Origin: an uncultured Clostridia bacterium
GTDB taxonomy: Bacteria > Bacillota > Clostridia > Oscillospirales > CAG-272
Assembly: GCA_947625805.1 (NCBI GenBank)
Contig: CANQPT010000008.1
Span: 1 to 50,531 of the forward strand
Length of the DNA stretch: 50,531 bases
Direction: 5' to 3'
The notes under the pieces are model-generated. The model saw only the letters and a program-made list of their open reading frames with translations. It did no database searches and was not told the origin of the DNA. Within the stretch, counting starts at the first letter, position 1, and each line of letters starts with the position of its first letter. This document shows positions 26,601 to 33,779 of this stretch, in pieces. The position numbers and the translations under genes are program-made.

Positions 26601-27686
26601 TTATGCCTTCGGATTGTTCTCGGCAAATTCTTTCATGAATTTTACCAGTTTTTCCACGCCCTCAATCGGCATAGCGTTATAAATAGAAGCGCGCATACCG
26701 CCTACCGAGCGATGTCCCTTCAGGTTTTTCATGCCCTGTGCATCCGCTTCCTTTGCGAATTTCTTGTCGAGGTCTTCATCACCTGTGACAAAGGTAACGT
26801 TCATCATTGAGCGTGCGCTCTTTTCAGCGGCTGCGTGATAATAGTCCTGTGAATCAAGATAGTCATACAGCACGGCACACTTTTTCTCGTTGTACGCTTT
26901 GATAGCCTCAAGTCCGCCCATGTCGAGCAGCCATTCGTAGACCAACTTTGCTATATAAATACAGTAGCACGGGGGCGTATTGTACATGGAGTCGTTGTCC
27001 GCCATCAGCTTGTAGTCAAGCATGGCGGGGGTATCCGGACGGGCGTTGCCGAGCAAGTCCTCACGAACAATCACGACCGTCAGACCCGCAGGGGCCATAT
27101 TCTTCTGCGCGCCCGCATAGATCACGCCGAATTTGGAAACGTCCACAGGCTCGGAGAGAATGCAGGAGGAAAGGTCTGCCACCAGCGGAATATCGCCGGT
27201 GTCCGGAATGTAATCCCATTTTGTTCCGTAAATGGTATTGTTAAAACAAATATGTACATAATCTGCGTCGGCCGAGAAATCTTCTCTTGTCAGCCGCGGG
27301 ATATAGGTATTGTTTTTATCCTCGCTTGAAGCGACCAGACGAATTTCTCCGTACTTCTGCGCCTCTTTATATGCCTTTTTGGAAAACTGCCCGGTCACGA
27401 CATAGTCTGCCTTTCCGGTTTTCATCAGATTGAGCGGAACAGCAGCGAACTGCGTGGATGCGCCGCCCTGCAGAAACAACACCTTATAATGATTCGGGAT
27501 CTGCATGAGTTTGCGAAGAGCCGCCTCGGCGTCCTTAATGATCTTATCGTAAACCGGAGATCGGTGGCTCATCTCCATTACCGACATACCCGAGTCCTCA
27601 TAGCAGATTAACTCGGATGCCGCTTTTTCCAACACCGGTAACGGCAACATAGAAGGTCCTGCGGAAAAATTATAAACTCTATTCAT
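26601..27686 (-). CDS. serC: Phosphoserine aminotransferase
   Basis: A 361-residue PLP enzyme that converts 3-phosphohydroxypyruvate and glutamate to phosphoserine, step two of serine synthesis. ATG 27686 follows GGAGGAACAC, better than the in-frame ATG at 27698. NFSAGPSMLP, MSHRSPVYDKI, LFLQGGASTQFAAVP and GAQKNMAPAGLTVVI (PLP lysine) are the family hallmarks; the C-terminus has GHRSVGGMRASIYNAMP. It is upstream of serA with a 10-base gap. serB is not in the window. Confidence 0.97.
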   Translation of the reverse strand: MNRVYNFSAGPSMLPLPVLEKAASELICYEDSGMSVMEMSHRSPVYDKIIKDAEAALRKLMQIPNHYKVLFLQGGASTQFAAVPLNLMKTGKADYVVTGQFSKKAYKEAQKYGEIRLVASSEDKNNTYIPRLTREDFSADADYVHICFNNTIYGTKWDYIPDTGDIPLVADLSSCILSEPVDVSKFGVIYAGAQKNMAPAGLTVVIVREDLLGNARPDTPAMLDYKLMADNDSMYNTPPCYCIYIAKLVYEWLLDMGGLEAIKAYNEKKCAVLYDYLDSQDYYHAAAEKSARSMMNVTFVTGDEDLDKKFAKEADAQGMKNLKGHRSVGGMRASIYNAMPIEGVEKLVKFMKEFAENNPKA

Positions 27687-27798
27687 GTGTTCCTCCATAA
27701 TATGTATTATTATACATTATAATACGCTGTTTTTTGTAAGTCAATACGGTTTGACAAACTTTGAACAATTCAATAACTATGTACGCCTGAAAGGCGTT

Positions 27799-27975
27799 TT
27801 ATTTGACAAATTCGACAGCGTCCTTTACGGTGTCTTCCATTGCATCCACCGTCTTTTTTGCCGCGCGCATCAACCGCTGTTTTTTGCGCTTGTCAGAGCC
27901 GGCAAGCAGACCGATCGATACGCCTGCGACTGCTCCGATCAAAATTCCTTTGGTCAGATCCATTGCACTTGACAT
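27799..27975 (-). CDS. YtxH-like small membrane protein
   Basis: A 58-residue protein; ATG 27975 has GGAGG eight bases upstream. The pattern is one glycine-rich membrane helix (GILIGAVAGVSIGLLAG) followed by a basic, helical tail (DKRKKQRLMRAAKK...) as in the YtxH/gas-vesicle-like family. Function unknown; membrane location is likely. It sits alone between serC and the phosphofructokinase gene, same strand. Confidence 0.75.
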   Translation of the reverse strand: MSSAMDLTKGILIGAVAGVSIGLLAGSDKRKKQRLMRAAKKTVDAMEDTVKDAVEFVK

Positions 27976-28024
27976 TTGATTCACCTCCGCACATCTATTT
28001 TCTGCCGAAGTGAACGAATTATGC

Positions 28025-29254
28025 CTATTTTAAAACAAAATGAACGGGCAACCCGTTTTTCCAGCATAGCGGAAACTCTCCCTGTATCAGCGGAAGCATA
28101 TAATCCATGCAGTCCTCGGTAACCTGATTTTTTTGTTTGTTTTGATATTCGGCCGGCACTTTGCGGATCTTGTTTGCAATTTGTCTGACGGGCGCGCAGA
28201 AAAATTCGGTTTGATAAAGCGCGCCGCTCTTCCGCCGCATACAAATCATTACGCCGCTTTCGCCCGAAAGCGCCGCACATACGGCATTGGCGCCGGTTTG
28301 CAAAGATTCATGAATATCGGTTGCCGACAAAAGATGGGCTGCGCACCGCTGTAAAATATTGATCTCCACAGAGCGTACCTTGCACCCGAAACGATCTCTG
28401 ATTTTTTGCTCAAGCACCTTCCCTACCCCGGAAAGATAGCGATGGCCGAACGCATCAAAAACACCGTTTTGACCTGCTTCGCCGACATAAATCCCGTCCG
28501 CGTAACGCAATCCCTCGGAAACGGCGATCACGACATTCGGATGCACGGCCAACGCTTTTTCGATATCTTCAAACAAGCGGGCATCTGAAAAATCTGCCTC
28601 GGGCAAATAAATATAGTCCACGCCCTGTCCGCAGATACGTCCGGCAAGTGCCGCTGACGCAGTCAACCATCCTGCATCTCTGCCCATGATCTCTACAATT
28701 GTAACTGCCGGGACAGTATATACCGCACAGTCACGCACGATCTCTGCCACGGAAGTTGCGATATATTTGGCAGAAGAGCCGTAACCGGGAGTATGGTCGG
28801 TCATGACCAGGTCGTTATCAATGGTTTTCGGTACCCCGATAAAGCATATATCGTGGATGTCGTGCGCTTCGGCGTATTCGGACAGTTTTTGGATGGTGTC
28901 CATCGAGTCGTTGCCGCCGATATAAAAGAAATAGCCGATCTCATATTCCTCAAAAATGGCAAACAACTGCTCAAAAACACAGGTTTCACCGTGTGGATCC
29001 GGCAGTTTTCTGCGACAGGAGCCGAGAGCGGCGGCCGGCGTTTGCGCCAAAAGATTAATCTTTTCCGAATCTGAAAAAAGGGTGTTCAATACAACCGTGT
29101 TACCCTCTAAAAGCCCCTCGATTCCATGTTGCATTCCGTAAAGAAGATCGATTCCGTCTGCGGCAAGAGCGGCACGGATCAGCCCTGCGAGGGTGGCGTT
29201 AATCGCGGCGGTGGGTCCGCCTGATTGTCCTACGATTGCATTCTTCCTTTTCAT
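28025..29254 (-). CDS. 6-phosphofructokinase, PPi-dependent type
   Basis: A 409-residue protein, longer than ATP-type PfkA (~320). N-terminal GQSGGPTAAINATL binds the phosphoryl donor. GGNDSMDT and VPKTIDNDL are the residues that typify the pyrophosphate-using and related group; ATP-type enzymes have GGDGS and PGTIDND. MGRDAGWL is the fructose-6-phosphate site. It would phosphorylate fructose-6-phosphate in glycolysis, reversibly if PPi is the donor. Donor preference is inferred from motifs. GGAG precedes ATG 29254; the tRNA gene and its terminator lie upstream on the same strand. Confidence 0.88.
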   Translation of the reverse strand: MKRKNAIVGQSGGPTAAINATLAGLIRAALAADGIDLLYGMQHGIEGLLEGNTVVLNTLFSDSEKINLLAQTPAAALGSCRRKLPDPHGETCVFEQLFAIFEEYEIGYFFYIGGNDSMDTIQKLSEYAEAHDIHDICFIGVPKTIDNDLVMTDHTPGYGSSAKYIATSVAEIVRDCAVYTVPAVTIVEIMGRDAGWLTASAALAGRICGQGVDYIYLPEADFSDARLFEDIEKALAVHPNVVIAVSEGLRYADGIYVGEAGQNGVFDAFGHRYLSGVGKVLEQKIRDRFGCKVRSVEINILQRCAAHLLSATDIHESLQTGANAVCAALSGESGVMICMRRKSGALYQTEFFCAPVRQIANKIRKVPAEYQNKQKNQVTEDCMDYMLPLIQGEFPLCWKNGLPVHFVLK

Positions 29255-29287
29255 TGTAAACTCCGTATTTTTCTTTTTAACAAAACA

Positions 29288-29311
29288 AAAAGGACGCCAT
29301 TGCGTCCTTTT
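29288..29311 (-). terminator. Terminator behind tRNA-Glu
   Basis: AAAAGGACGC and GCGTCCTTTT around a CATT loop; the minus strand continues with TTTTTGTTTTG. It abuts the CCA end of the tRNA. Confidence 0.85.
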
Positions 29312-29385
29312 GGTGACCCGAGGGGGAATCGAACCCCCGTCTTCGCCGTGAGAGGGCGATGTCTTAGCCGCTTGACCATCAGGCC
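29311..29385 (-). tRNA. tRNA-Glu (anticodon CUC)
   Basis: A 75-base minus-strand tRNA with encoded CCA (TGG at 29311-29313). The acceptor GGCCTGA pairs with TCGGGTC including two G-U pairs. The anticodon stem TCGCC/GGCGA flanks the loop CTCTCAC, giving CUC. The T arm is GGGGGTTCGATTCCCCC. It reads GAG codons; the major UUC isoacceptor is not in the window. Confidence 0.95.
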
Positions 29386-29403
29386 GTCATCTCAAGCATT
29401 TGT

Positions 29404-29432
29404 ATTATAACATATCTTTTTCCCTTTTGCAA
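29404..29432 (-). promoter_or_regulatory. Promoter of tRNA-Glu
   Basis: On the minus strand, TTGCAA (complement of 29427-29432), a 17-base spacer and TATAAT (complement of 29404-29409), about 18 bases ahead of the tRNA. Confidence 0.8.
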
Positions 29433-29534
29433 GAGAAATTTTTGTTTTTTTAGAAAAATATTGCAGTGTTACATTTGATGCAAGAAAGAATGTGTAATTT
29501 GCGAAAAAATTTTAATTTTGGTAACAGATCATTT

Positions 29535-29563
29535 TTGACAAATCCATAAAAATAATGTATAAT
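29535..29563 (+). promoter_or_regulatory. Consensus promoter of citrate synthase gene
   Basis: Perfect TTGACA (29535-29540) and TATAAT (29558-29563) with a 17-base spacer; start predicted near 29570. Confidence 0.85.
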
Positions 29564-29584
29564 AAATTTACGGCAAGAAAAATT

Positions 29585-29615
29585 GCCTGTTCGGCGGAAC
29601 AGGCTTTTCTTTTTC
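29585..29615 (+). terminator. Terminator-like hairpin in citrate synthase leader
   Basis: GCCTGTTC (29585-29592), GGCG, GAACAGGC (29597-29604), then TTTTCTTTTT. It begins about 15 bases after the predicted transcription start and 48 bases before the gene, so it would end most transcripts unless bypassed. No alternative pairing partner is obvious in the short leader. Confidence 0.7.
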
Positions 29616-29651
29616 AACCCGTAATAAAAAAGAATGAGAGGAACTGCCAAA

Positions 29652-30998
29652 ATGAACAACACAGACATCCGTATTGCACAGTTAAGTGAACAGTGTAAAG
29701 ACGCCTGCACGATCGATCCGGCGCTGTATACCAAGTATGAGGTAAAGCGGGGCCTGCGTGACATCAACGGGAAAGGCGTGCTCACGGGATTGACCGAGAT
29801 TTCGGAGATCCGACAGAATAAGATCGTAGACGGTGTGGAAGTGCCGACAGACGGGCAGTTGTTCTATCGCGGGGTCGACATTCGGGATATCATCGCAGGA
29901 TATATGGCGGACGGACGCTTTGGTTTTGAAGAGGTCGTGTATCTTTTGCTGACCGGAAAACTTCCCACCCGCGTAGAGTTAACGGAATTTTGTGAACTGC
30001 TCTCGTCCTTCCACACACTGCCCAAGAACTTCGTGCGGGATGTGATCATGAAAGCGCCGTCTACCGATATGATGAACACCCTGACCCGCAGTGTGCTCAC
30101 TCTGTTCTCTTACGATAACAACCCCAACGATACTTCCCTGCCCAACGTCATGCGGCAGTGCCTGCAGTTGATTGCCGTTTTTCCGCTTTTTTCGGTCTAC
30201 GGATACCAAGCGCACAATTTCTATAACAACGGCGATTCTCTCGTGCTGCATAAGCCGCGTCCGGAACTCTCCACAGCAGAAAATATCCTGCATATGCTCC
30301 GGGCCGATTCTTCTTATACAAAACTCGAAGCCAAGGTGCTGGATATGGCGCTGGTGCTGCACGCCGAACACGGCGGGGGAAACAACTCATCCTTTACCAC
30401 CCATGTGGTAACTTCTTCCGGCACGGATACATATTCCGCTATCGCGGCAGCCCTTTGTTCCCTCAAAGGGCCCAAGCACGGCGGAGCGAACATTAAAGTA
30501 GTCCGGATGTTCGAGGAAATGAAATCCTCGATCAATATCGAGGATAATGACGCCATCCGCGCTTATTTACGGGATCTTTTGGACGGTAAGGCGTTTGACC
30601 GCACAGGACTGATATACGGCATGGGACATGCCGTCTACAGCATTTCCGACCCGCGTGCGCAGATCTTCCGCAGTTTTGTGGAGTCTCTTGCACACGAAAA
30701 GGGACTTGAAAAAGAATTCCGTCTCTATGCGGCGGTCGAGCGACTTGCGCCCGAGGTGATTGCTGAAAAGAAACGCATTTACAAAGGCGTTTCGGCAAAC
30801 GTGGATTTTTACAGCGGATTTGCGTACAGTATGCTGAACATTCCGATAGAGTTGTACACGCCGATCTTTGCGGTTGCACGCATTGCCGGTTGGAGCGCAC
30901 ACCGCATGGAAGAGCTGATCAATGCAGGTAAGATCATCCGCCCTGCATACAAGAGCGTATGCACCGAACGACAGTATGTACCGATGAACGAAAGATAA
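29652..30998 (+). CDS. Citrate (or 2-methylcitrate) synthase
   Basis: A 448-residue enzyme; ATG 29652 follows AGAGG, and the in-frame ATG 29634 is less well placed. It condenses acetyl-CoA and oxaloacetate. Active-site regions are visible: His in LHAEHGGGNNSSF, His in KGPKHGGANIK, and Asp in YKGVSANVDFYSG, the latter being the catalytic aspartate. The N-terminal extension before RGLRDINGKGVLTGLTEIS is typical of the Firmicutes version. No aconitase or isocitrate dehydrogenase is adjacent. It may feed glutamate synthesis. Strong promoter and leader terminator suggest regulation. Confidence 0.93.
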   Translation: MNNTDIRIAQLSEQCKDACTIDPALYTKYEVKRGLRDINGKGVLTGLTEISEIRQNKIVDGVEVPTDGQLFYRGVDIRDIIAGYMADGRFGFEEVVYLLLTGKLPTRVELTEFCELLSSFHTLPKNFVRDVIMKAPSTDMMNTLTRSVLTLFSYDNNPNDTSLPNVMRQCLQLIAVFPLFSVYGYQAHNFYNNGDSLVLHKPRPELSTAENILHMLRADSSYTKLEAKVLDMALVLHAEHGGGNNSSFTTHVVTSSGTDTYSAIAAALCSLKGPKHGGANIKVVRMFEEMKSSINIEDNDAIRAYLRDLLDGKAFDRTGLIYGMGHAVYSISDPRAQIFRSFVESLAHEKGLEKEFRLYAAVERLAPEVIAEKKRIYKGVSANVDFYSGFAYSMLNIPIELYTPIFAVARIAGWSAHRMEELINAGKIIRPAYKSVCTERQYVPMNER

Positions 30999-30999
30999 T

Positions 31000-31036
31000 A
31001 AAAAAGGCAGTATAGGCAATCACTATACTGTCTTTT
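31000..31036. terminator. Bidirectional terminator overlapping MFS gene end
   Basis: AAAAGGCAGTATAG and CTATACTGTCTTTT pair around a 7-base loop between the converging citrate synthase and MFS genes. The MFS stop codon (31023-31025) is inside the stem. Confidence 0.85.
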
Positions 31037-32222
31037 GTTTTGTTGCCATCATTCTTTTGAGAATCAACAGGCCGATCATTAATACAGCGGGAAATATGAC
31101 GGCATAAAGCAGACCTGTCTTAAGATTACCGCCGGCAAGTCCGGAGAAGTATCCGACCATTGCCGGTCCCGCCGTTCCTCCCACATCCCCTGCCAAAGCC
31201 AAAAAGGCAAACATGGCAGTACCGCCCAAAGGACATTTTTCAGCAGAAATACTGATCGTTCCCGGCCACATAATGCCTACCGAGATACCGCACAGCGCAC
31301 AACCCGCCAGCCCTATGATCGGCAAAGAAGCTAAGGATGCAAGCAAATAGCAGATCACGCACAACCCGCCGCAGAACAGCATGGTTTTGGTCAGATCCAG
31401 CCTATGGCTCATTTTTCCGTAGAACACACGGGATACACCCATAAGCGCCGCAAAAAGACAGGGACCGGCAAGATCGCCGATCGTTTTGGATACGCCCATG
31501 GCCGATTCCGTGAATGCCGACGCCCACTGGGCCATGGACGCCTCAGATGCGCCGGAACATACCATCAGCAGAATCAACAGCCAAAACAGCGGCAGGCGCA
31601 GCAATTTGCCGATTCGCATACCCTCGCCGTCCTCTACCAAACGCTCGATCGGACAAGTGATAAAATTGAATGTGTTATATAACGGCACGAGCGCCCAAAT
31701 CAACGTAAGGATCCGCCATTTTTCCACGCCGAATACCGCGAAAAACAGGGTAGAGCCTAAGATTACTCCTACCGCGCCCCAGCAGTAGAAAGAATGCAAT
31801 AAACTCATCATACCGTCCTTGTTTTCAAAAGGACAAGCCTCAACGATAGGACTTACCAAAACCTCGATCAAACCGCTGCCCATAGCATAGAGCACCACCG
31901 CGATCAGAATCCCGACAAAAGGAACGGGAAGAATTTCCGGCAGGATAGCCATCAACGCAAGCCCCGCGGCAGACACCGCCTGAGAGGTCACCACGCAGAT
32001 CCGGTAGCCTATTTTGTCTGCAAATTTGGTGGCGATAAAGTCGATGAACAACTGTGTAAGATAAAACACAGTCGGAATCAAGGCAATCTTTTCAAGCGAA
32101 ATTCCGTAGGTATTCTTAAAGGTCAAAAACAAGAGCGGTGCGAAATTGGCGGAAATCGCCTGAGTGATAAATCCAAGATAGCAAGCCGCAAGTGTCATGC
32201 GGTAATTGGGGCATTCGGTCAT
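31023..32222 (-). CDS. MFS transporter, fucose-permease-like
   Basis: A 399-residue, 12-helix membrane protein; ATG 32222 has GGGAGG upstream, unlike the longer in-frame start at 32243. The helix 2-3 loop carries the MFS pattern (FIATKFADKIGYRICVV). The helix-7 region (ASEASMAQWASAF) resembles the FucP/Bypass-of-Stop-codon sugar MFS group. It probably carries a sugar or other small organic solute with a cation. The substrate is unknown, and no catabolic genes sit beside it. Confidence 0.85.
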   Translation of the reverse strand: MTECPNYRMTLAACYLGFITQAISANFAPLLFLTFKNTYGISLEKIALIPTVFYLTQLFIDFIATKFADKIGYRICVVTSQAVSAAGLALMAILPEILPVPFVGILIAVVLYAMGSGLIEVLVSPIVEACPFENKDGMMSLLHSFYCWGAVGVILGSTLFFAVFGVEKWRILTLIWALVPLYNTFNFITCPIERLVEDGEGMRIGKLLRLPLFWLLILLMVCSGASEASMAQWASAFTESAMGVSKTIGDLAGPCLFAALMGVSRVFYGKMSHRLDLTKTMLFCGGLCVICYLLASLASLPIIGLAGCALCGISVGIMWPGTISISAEKCPLGGTAMFAFLALAGDVGGTAGPAMVGYFSGLAGGNLKTGLLYAVIFPAVLMIGLLILKRMMATKQKTV

Positions 32223-32285
32223 CGTGTCCTCCCGATAAAACAAAAAACGGAACGAATGAGAAAAAGATACAATGGAATACTATAA

Positions 32286-33248
32286 TCAGTTCTGAGCGAC
32301 AAGAAGGGCAAAGAGTTCGGCAAACTCTTCTGCGTTTTCAACCGCACAAAGTTTTGCCCGGATGGCAGGCGCTCCGCGCATTCCCTTGGTGTACCACGCC
32401 GCGTGTTTGCGAAATTCAAGCACCGCACGCTGCCCGTGCAGGCCGCACAAAAGAGAGAGATGATGCAGTGCCGTATGCAATTTCTGTTCGGCGGACGGGC
32501 GGGTGTAGTCCTTTCCGTTCAGGATGGCAAAGATCTCTTCAAAAATATACGGATTGCCCAGCGCTCCGCGTGCAATCATGATTCCATCACATCCCGTGAC
32601 CTTCAGCATATCGAGTGCATGGTCGGCAGAGGAAACGTCACCGTTTCCGATCACGGGAATGGACAGTGCGTCTTTGACCCGGGCGATCATGGTATAGTCG
32701 GCTGCGGGCCGGTACATCTGCGCACGGGTACGCCCGTGGACGGTGACTGCCGCCGCCCCGTTCTCTTCCGCAAGACGGGCGACCTCGACCACATTGCGAT
32801 GGTCGTCATCCCAGCCCAAGCGCAGTTTAACCGTAACCGGCAGATCGATGCGCTCCCGGAGGGTGTATACCATGCGTGCCGCTTTCTCAGGCGTGCGCAT
32901 CAGAGCGCTTCCCTGCCCGGTTGAAACGATCTTGCGCACAGGGCACCCCATATTGAGATCGATCGCCACAGGTACGGCAGCGTTCTCGTCCGCGCGGGCG
33001 TCGGCAATCAGACGCACGGCCGCCTCGGCTACCGTGTCAGGATCTGAGCCAAACAACTGAAGCGCACAGGGCGCTTCGTCCGTACCGATTCGGGCGAGTT
33101 CCGCAGTCTTTTTGTCCCCGTAGCAAACCGCATTTGCGCTGACCATCTCGGTCACACAGGCCTGCGCGCCGTGCTCGGCACACACCAGCCGAAAAGCATG
33201 ATCGCTCACGCCTGCCATCGGTGCTAAAATCAATGGTACTTTTTGCAT
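32286..33248 (-). CDS. tRNA-dihydrouridine synthase
   Basis: A 320-residue FMN enzyme that reduces uridines in the tRNA D-loop. I start it at ATG 33248 (MQKVPLILAPMAGVSD, the family N-terminus); a longer in-frame start would run into rnpB. QLFGSDPDTVAEAA, DLNMGCPVRKIVSTGQGSAL (catalytic Cys), KLRLGWDD, VHGRTRAQMY (His/Arg) and GNGDVSSADHAL with DGIMIARGALGNPYIF (FMN phosphate) are all present. Its position 9 bases behind the rnpB terminator, with only a weak GGG ribosome site, suggests it depends on read-through from rnpB. Confidence 0.94.
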   Translation of the reverse strand: MQKVPLILAPMAGVSDHAFRLVCAEHGAQACVTEMVSANAVCYGDKKTAELARIGTDEAPCALQLFGSDPDTVAEAAVRLIADARADENAAVPVAIDLNMGCPVRKIVSTGQGSALMRTPEKAARMVYTLRERIDLPVTVKLRLGWDDDHRNVVEVARLAEENGAAAVTVHGRTRAQMYRPAADYTMIARVKDALSIPVIGNGDVSSADHALDMLKVTGCDGIMIARGALGNPYIFEEIFAILNGKDYTRPSAEQKLHTALHHLSLLCGLHGQRAVLEFRKHAAWYTKGMRGAPAIRAKLCAVENAEEFAELFALLVAQN

Positions 33249-33256
33249 TTTTATAC

Positions 33257-33282
33257 CCAAAAAAGCCGCAAATGCGGCCGTT
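33257..33282 (-). terminator. Terminator of rnpB
   Basis: On the minus strand GCCGCA-TT-TGCGGC followed by TTTTTT, between the rnpB 3' end and the dihydrouridine synthase gene. Confidence 0.8.
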
Positions 33283-33290
33283 AAAATCGT

Positions 33291-33664
33291 GAATCGAGCG
33301 TATAAGCCGGGTTCTGTGCGGCTTTCGCCGCCGGGATCATCTATCTGTGACGGAACGTTACCGCTCCGCTCCATGGGTGTTCCCATGCGCCACCCGCAGA
33401 ACTGTATCGGGCCGATATGCCTTGCGGCGTCTGCATACGGTGTTGCTTCGGATAGGGTTTACATTTGCACAAAGTCGCCAGTGTGCCGGTGAGCTCTTAC
33501 CTCGCCTTTCCATCCTTACCGCATAAGCGGCGGTCTATTTCTGTTGCACTTTCCCTGAGGTCGCCCTCGGCGGACGTTATCCGTTATCCTGCCCTGCGAA
33601 GCCCGGACTTTCCTCATAATACTACCTTTCGGTACGATATTACGCGATCCCGCCGCTCGGTTCG
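33291..33664 (-). ncRNA. rnpB: RNase P RNA, bacterial type A
   Basis: On the minus strand the conserved GAGGAAAGTCCGGGCT (complement near 33601-33615), GGCAGGATAACGG, GGGAAAGTGCAACAGA, GGTAAGGATGGAAAGG, the GAGGTAAGAGCTCACCGG core, and the 3'-terminal ACAGAACCCGGCTTAT (complement of 33301-33316) occur in the right order over about 370 bases. This is the catalytic RNA that trims tRNA 5' ends. A consensus promoter lies just upstream and a terminator just downstream. Exact ends are estimates. Confidence 0.96.
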
Positions 33665-33669
33665 TTCTT

Positions 33670-33698
33670 ATTATAGCTTATTTTGTTTATTGTGTCAA
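33670..33698 (-). promoter_or_regulatory. Consensus promoter of rnpB
   Basis: On the minus strand, perfect TTGACA (complement of 33693-33698), 17-base spacer and perfect TATAAT (complement of 33670-33675). The predicted start is near 33663. Confidence 0.9.
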
Positions 33699-33701
33699 GA
33701 T

Positions 33702-33730
33702 TTGCAAAAAAGGCTGAAACGTGCTATAAT
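33702..33730 (+). promoter_or_regulatory. Promoter of LTA-synthase-like gene
   Basis: TTGCAA (33702-33707) and TATAAT (33725-33730) with a 17-base spacer. Its -35 box is only 3 bases from the -35 box of the divergent rnpB promoter. Confidence 0.8.
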
Positions 33731-33779
33731 ATGGAAAAAGATAAAAAAGGCCGCCCGGCCTGTCAGCAAAGGAACACAA

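Noticed and set aside
33249..33779. N-terminal extensions of the dihydrouridine synthase and LTA-synthase-like genes
   Set aside because: Both extensions run through rnpB, and the proteins start naturally at 33248 and 33780.
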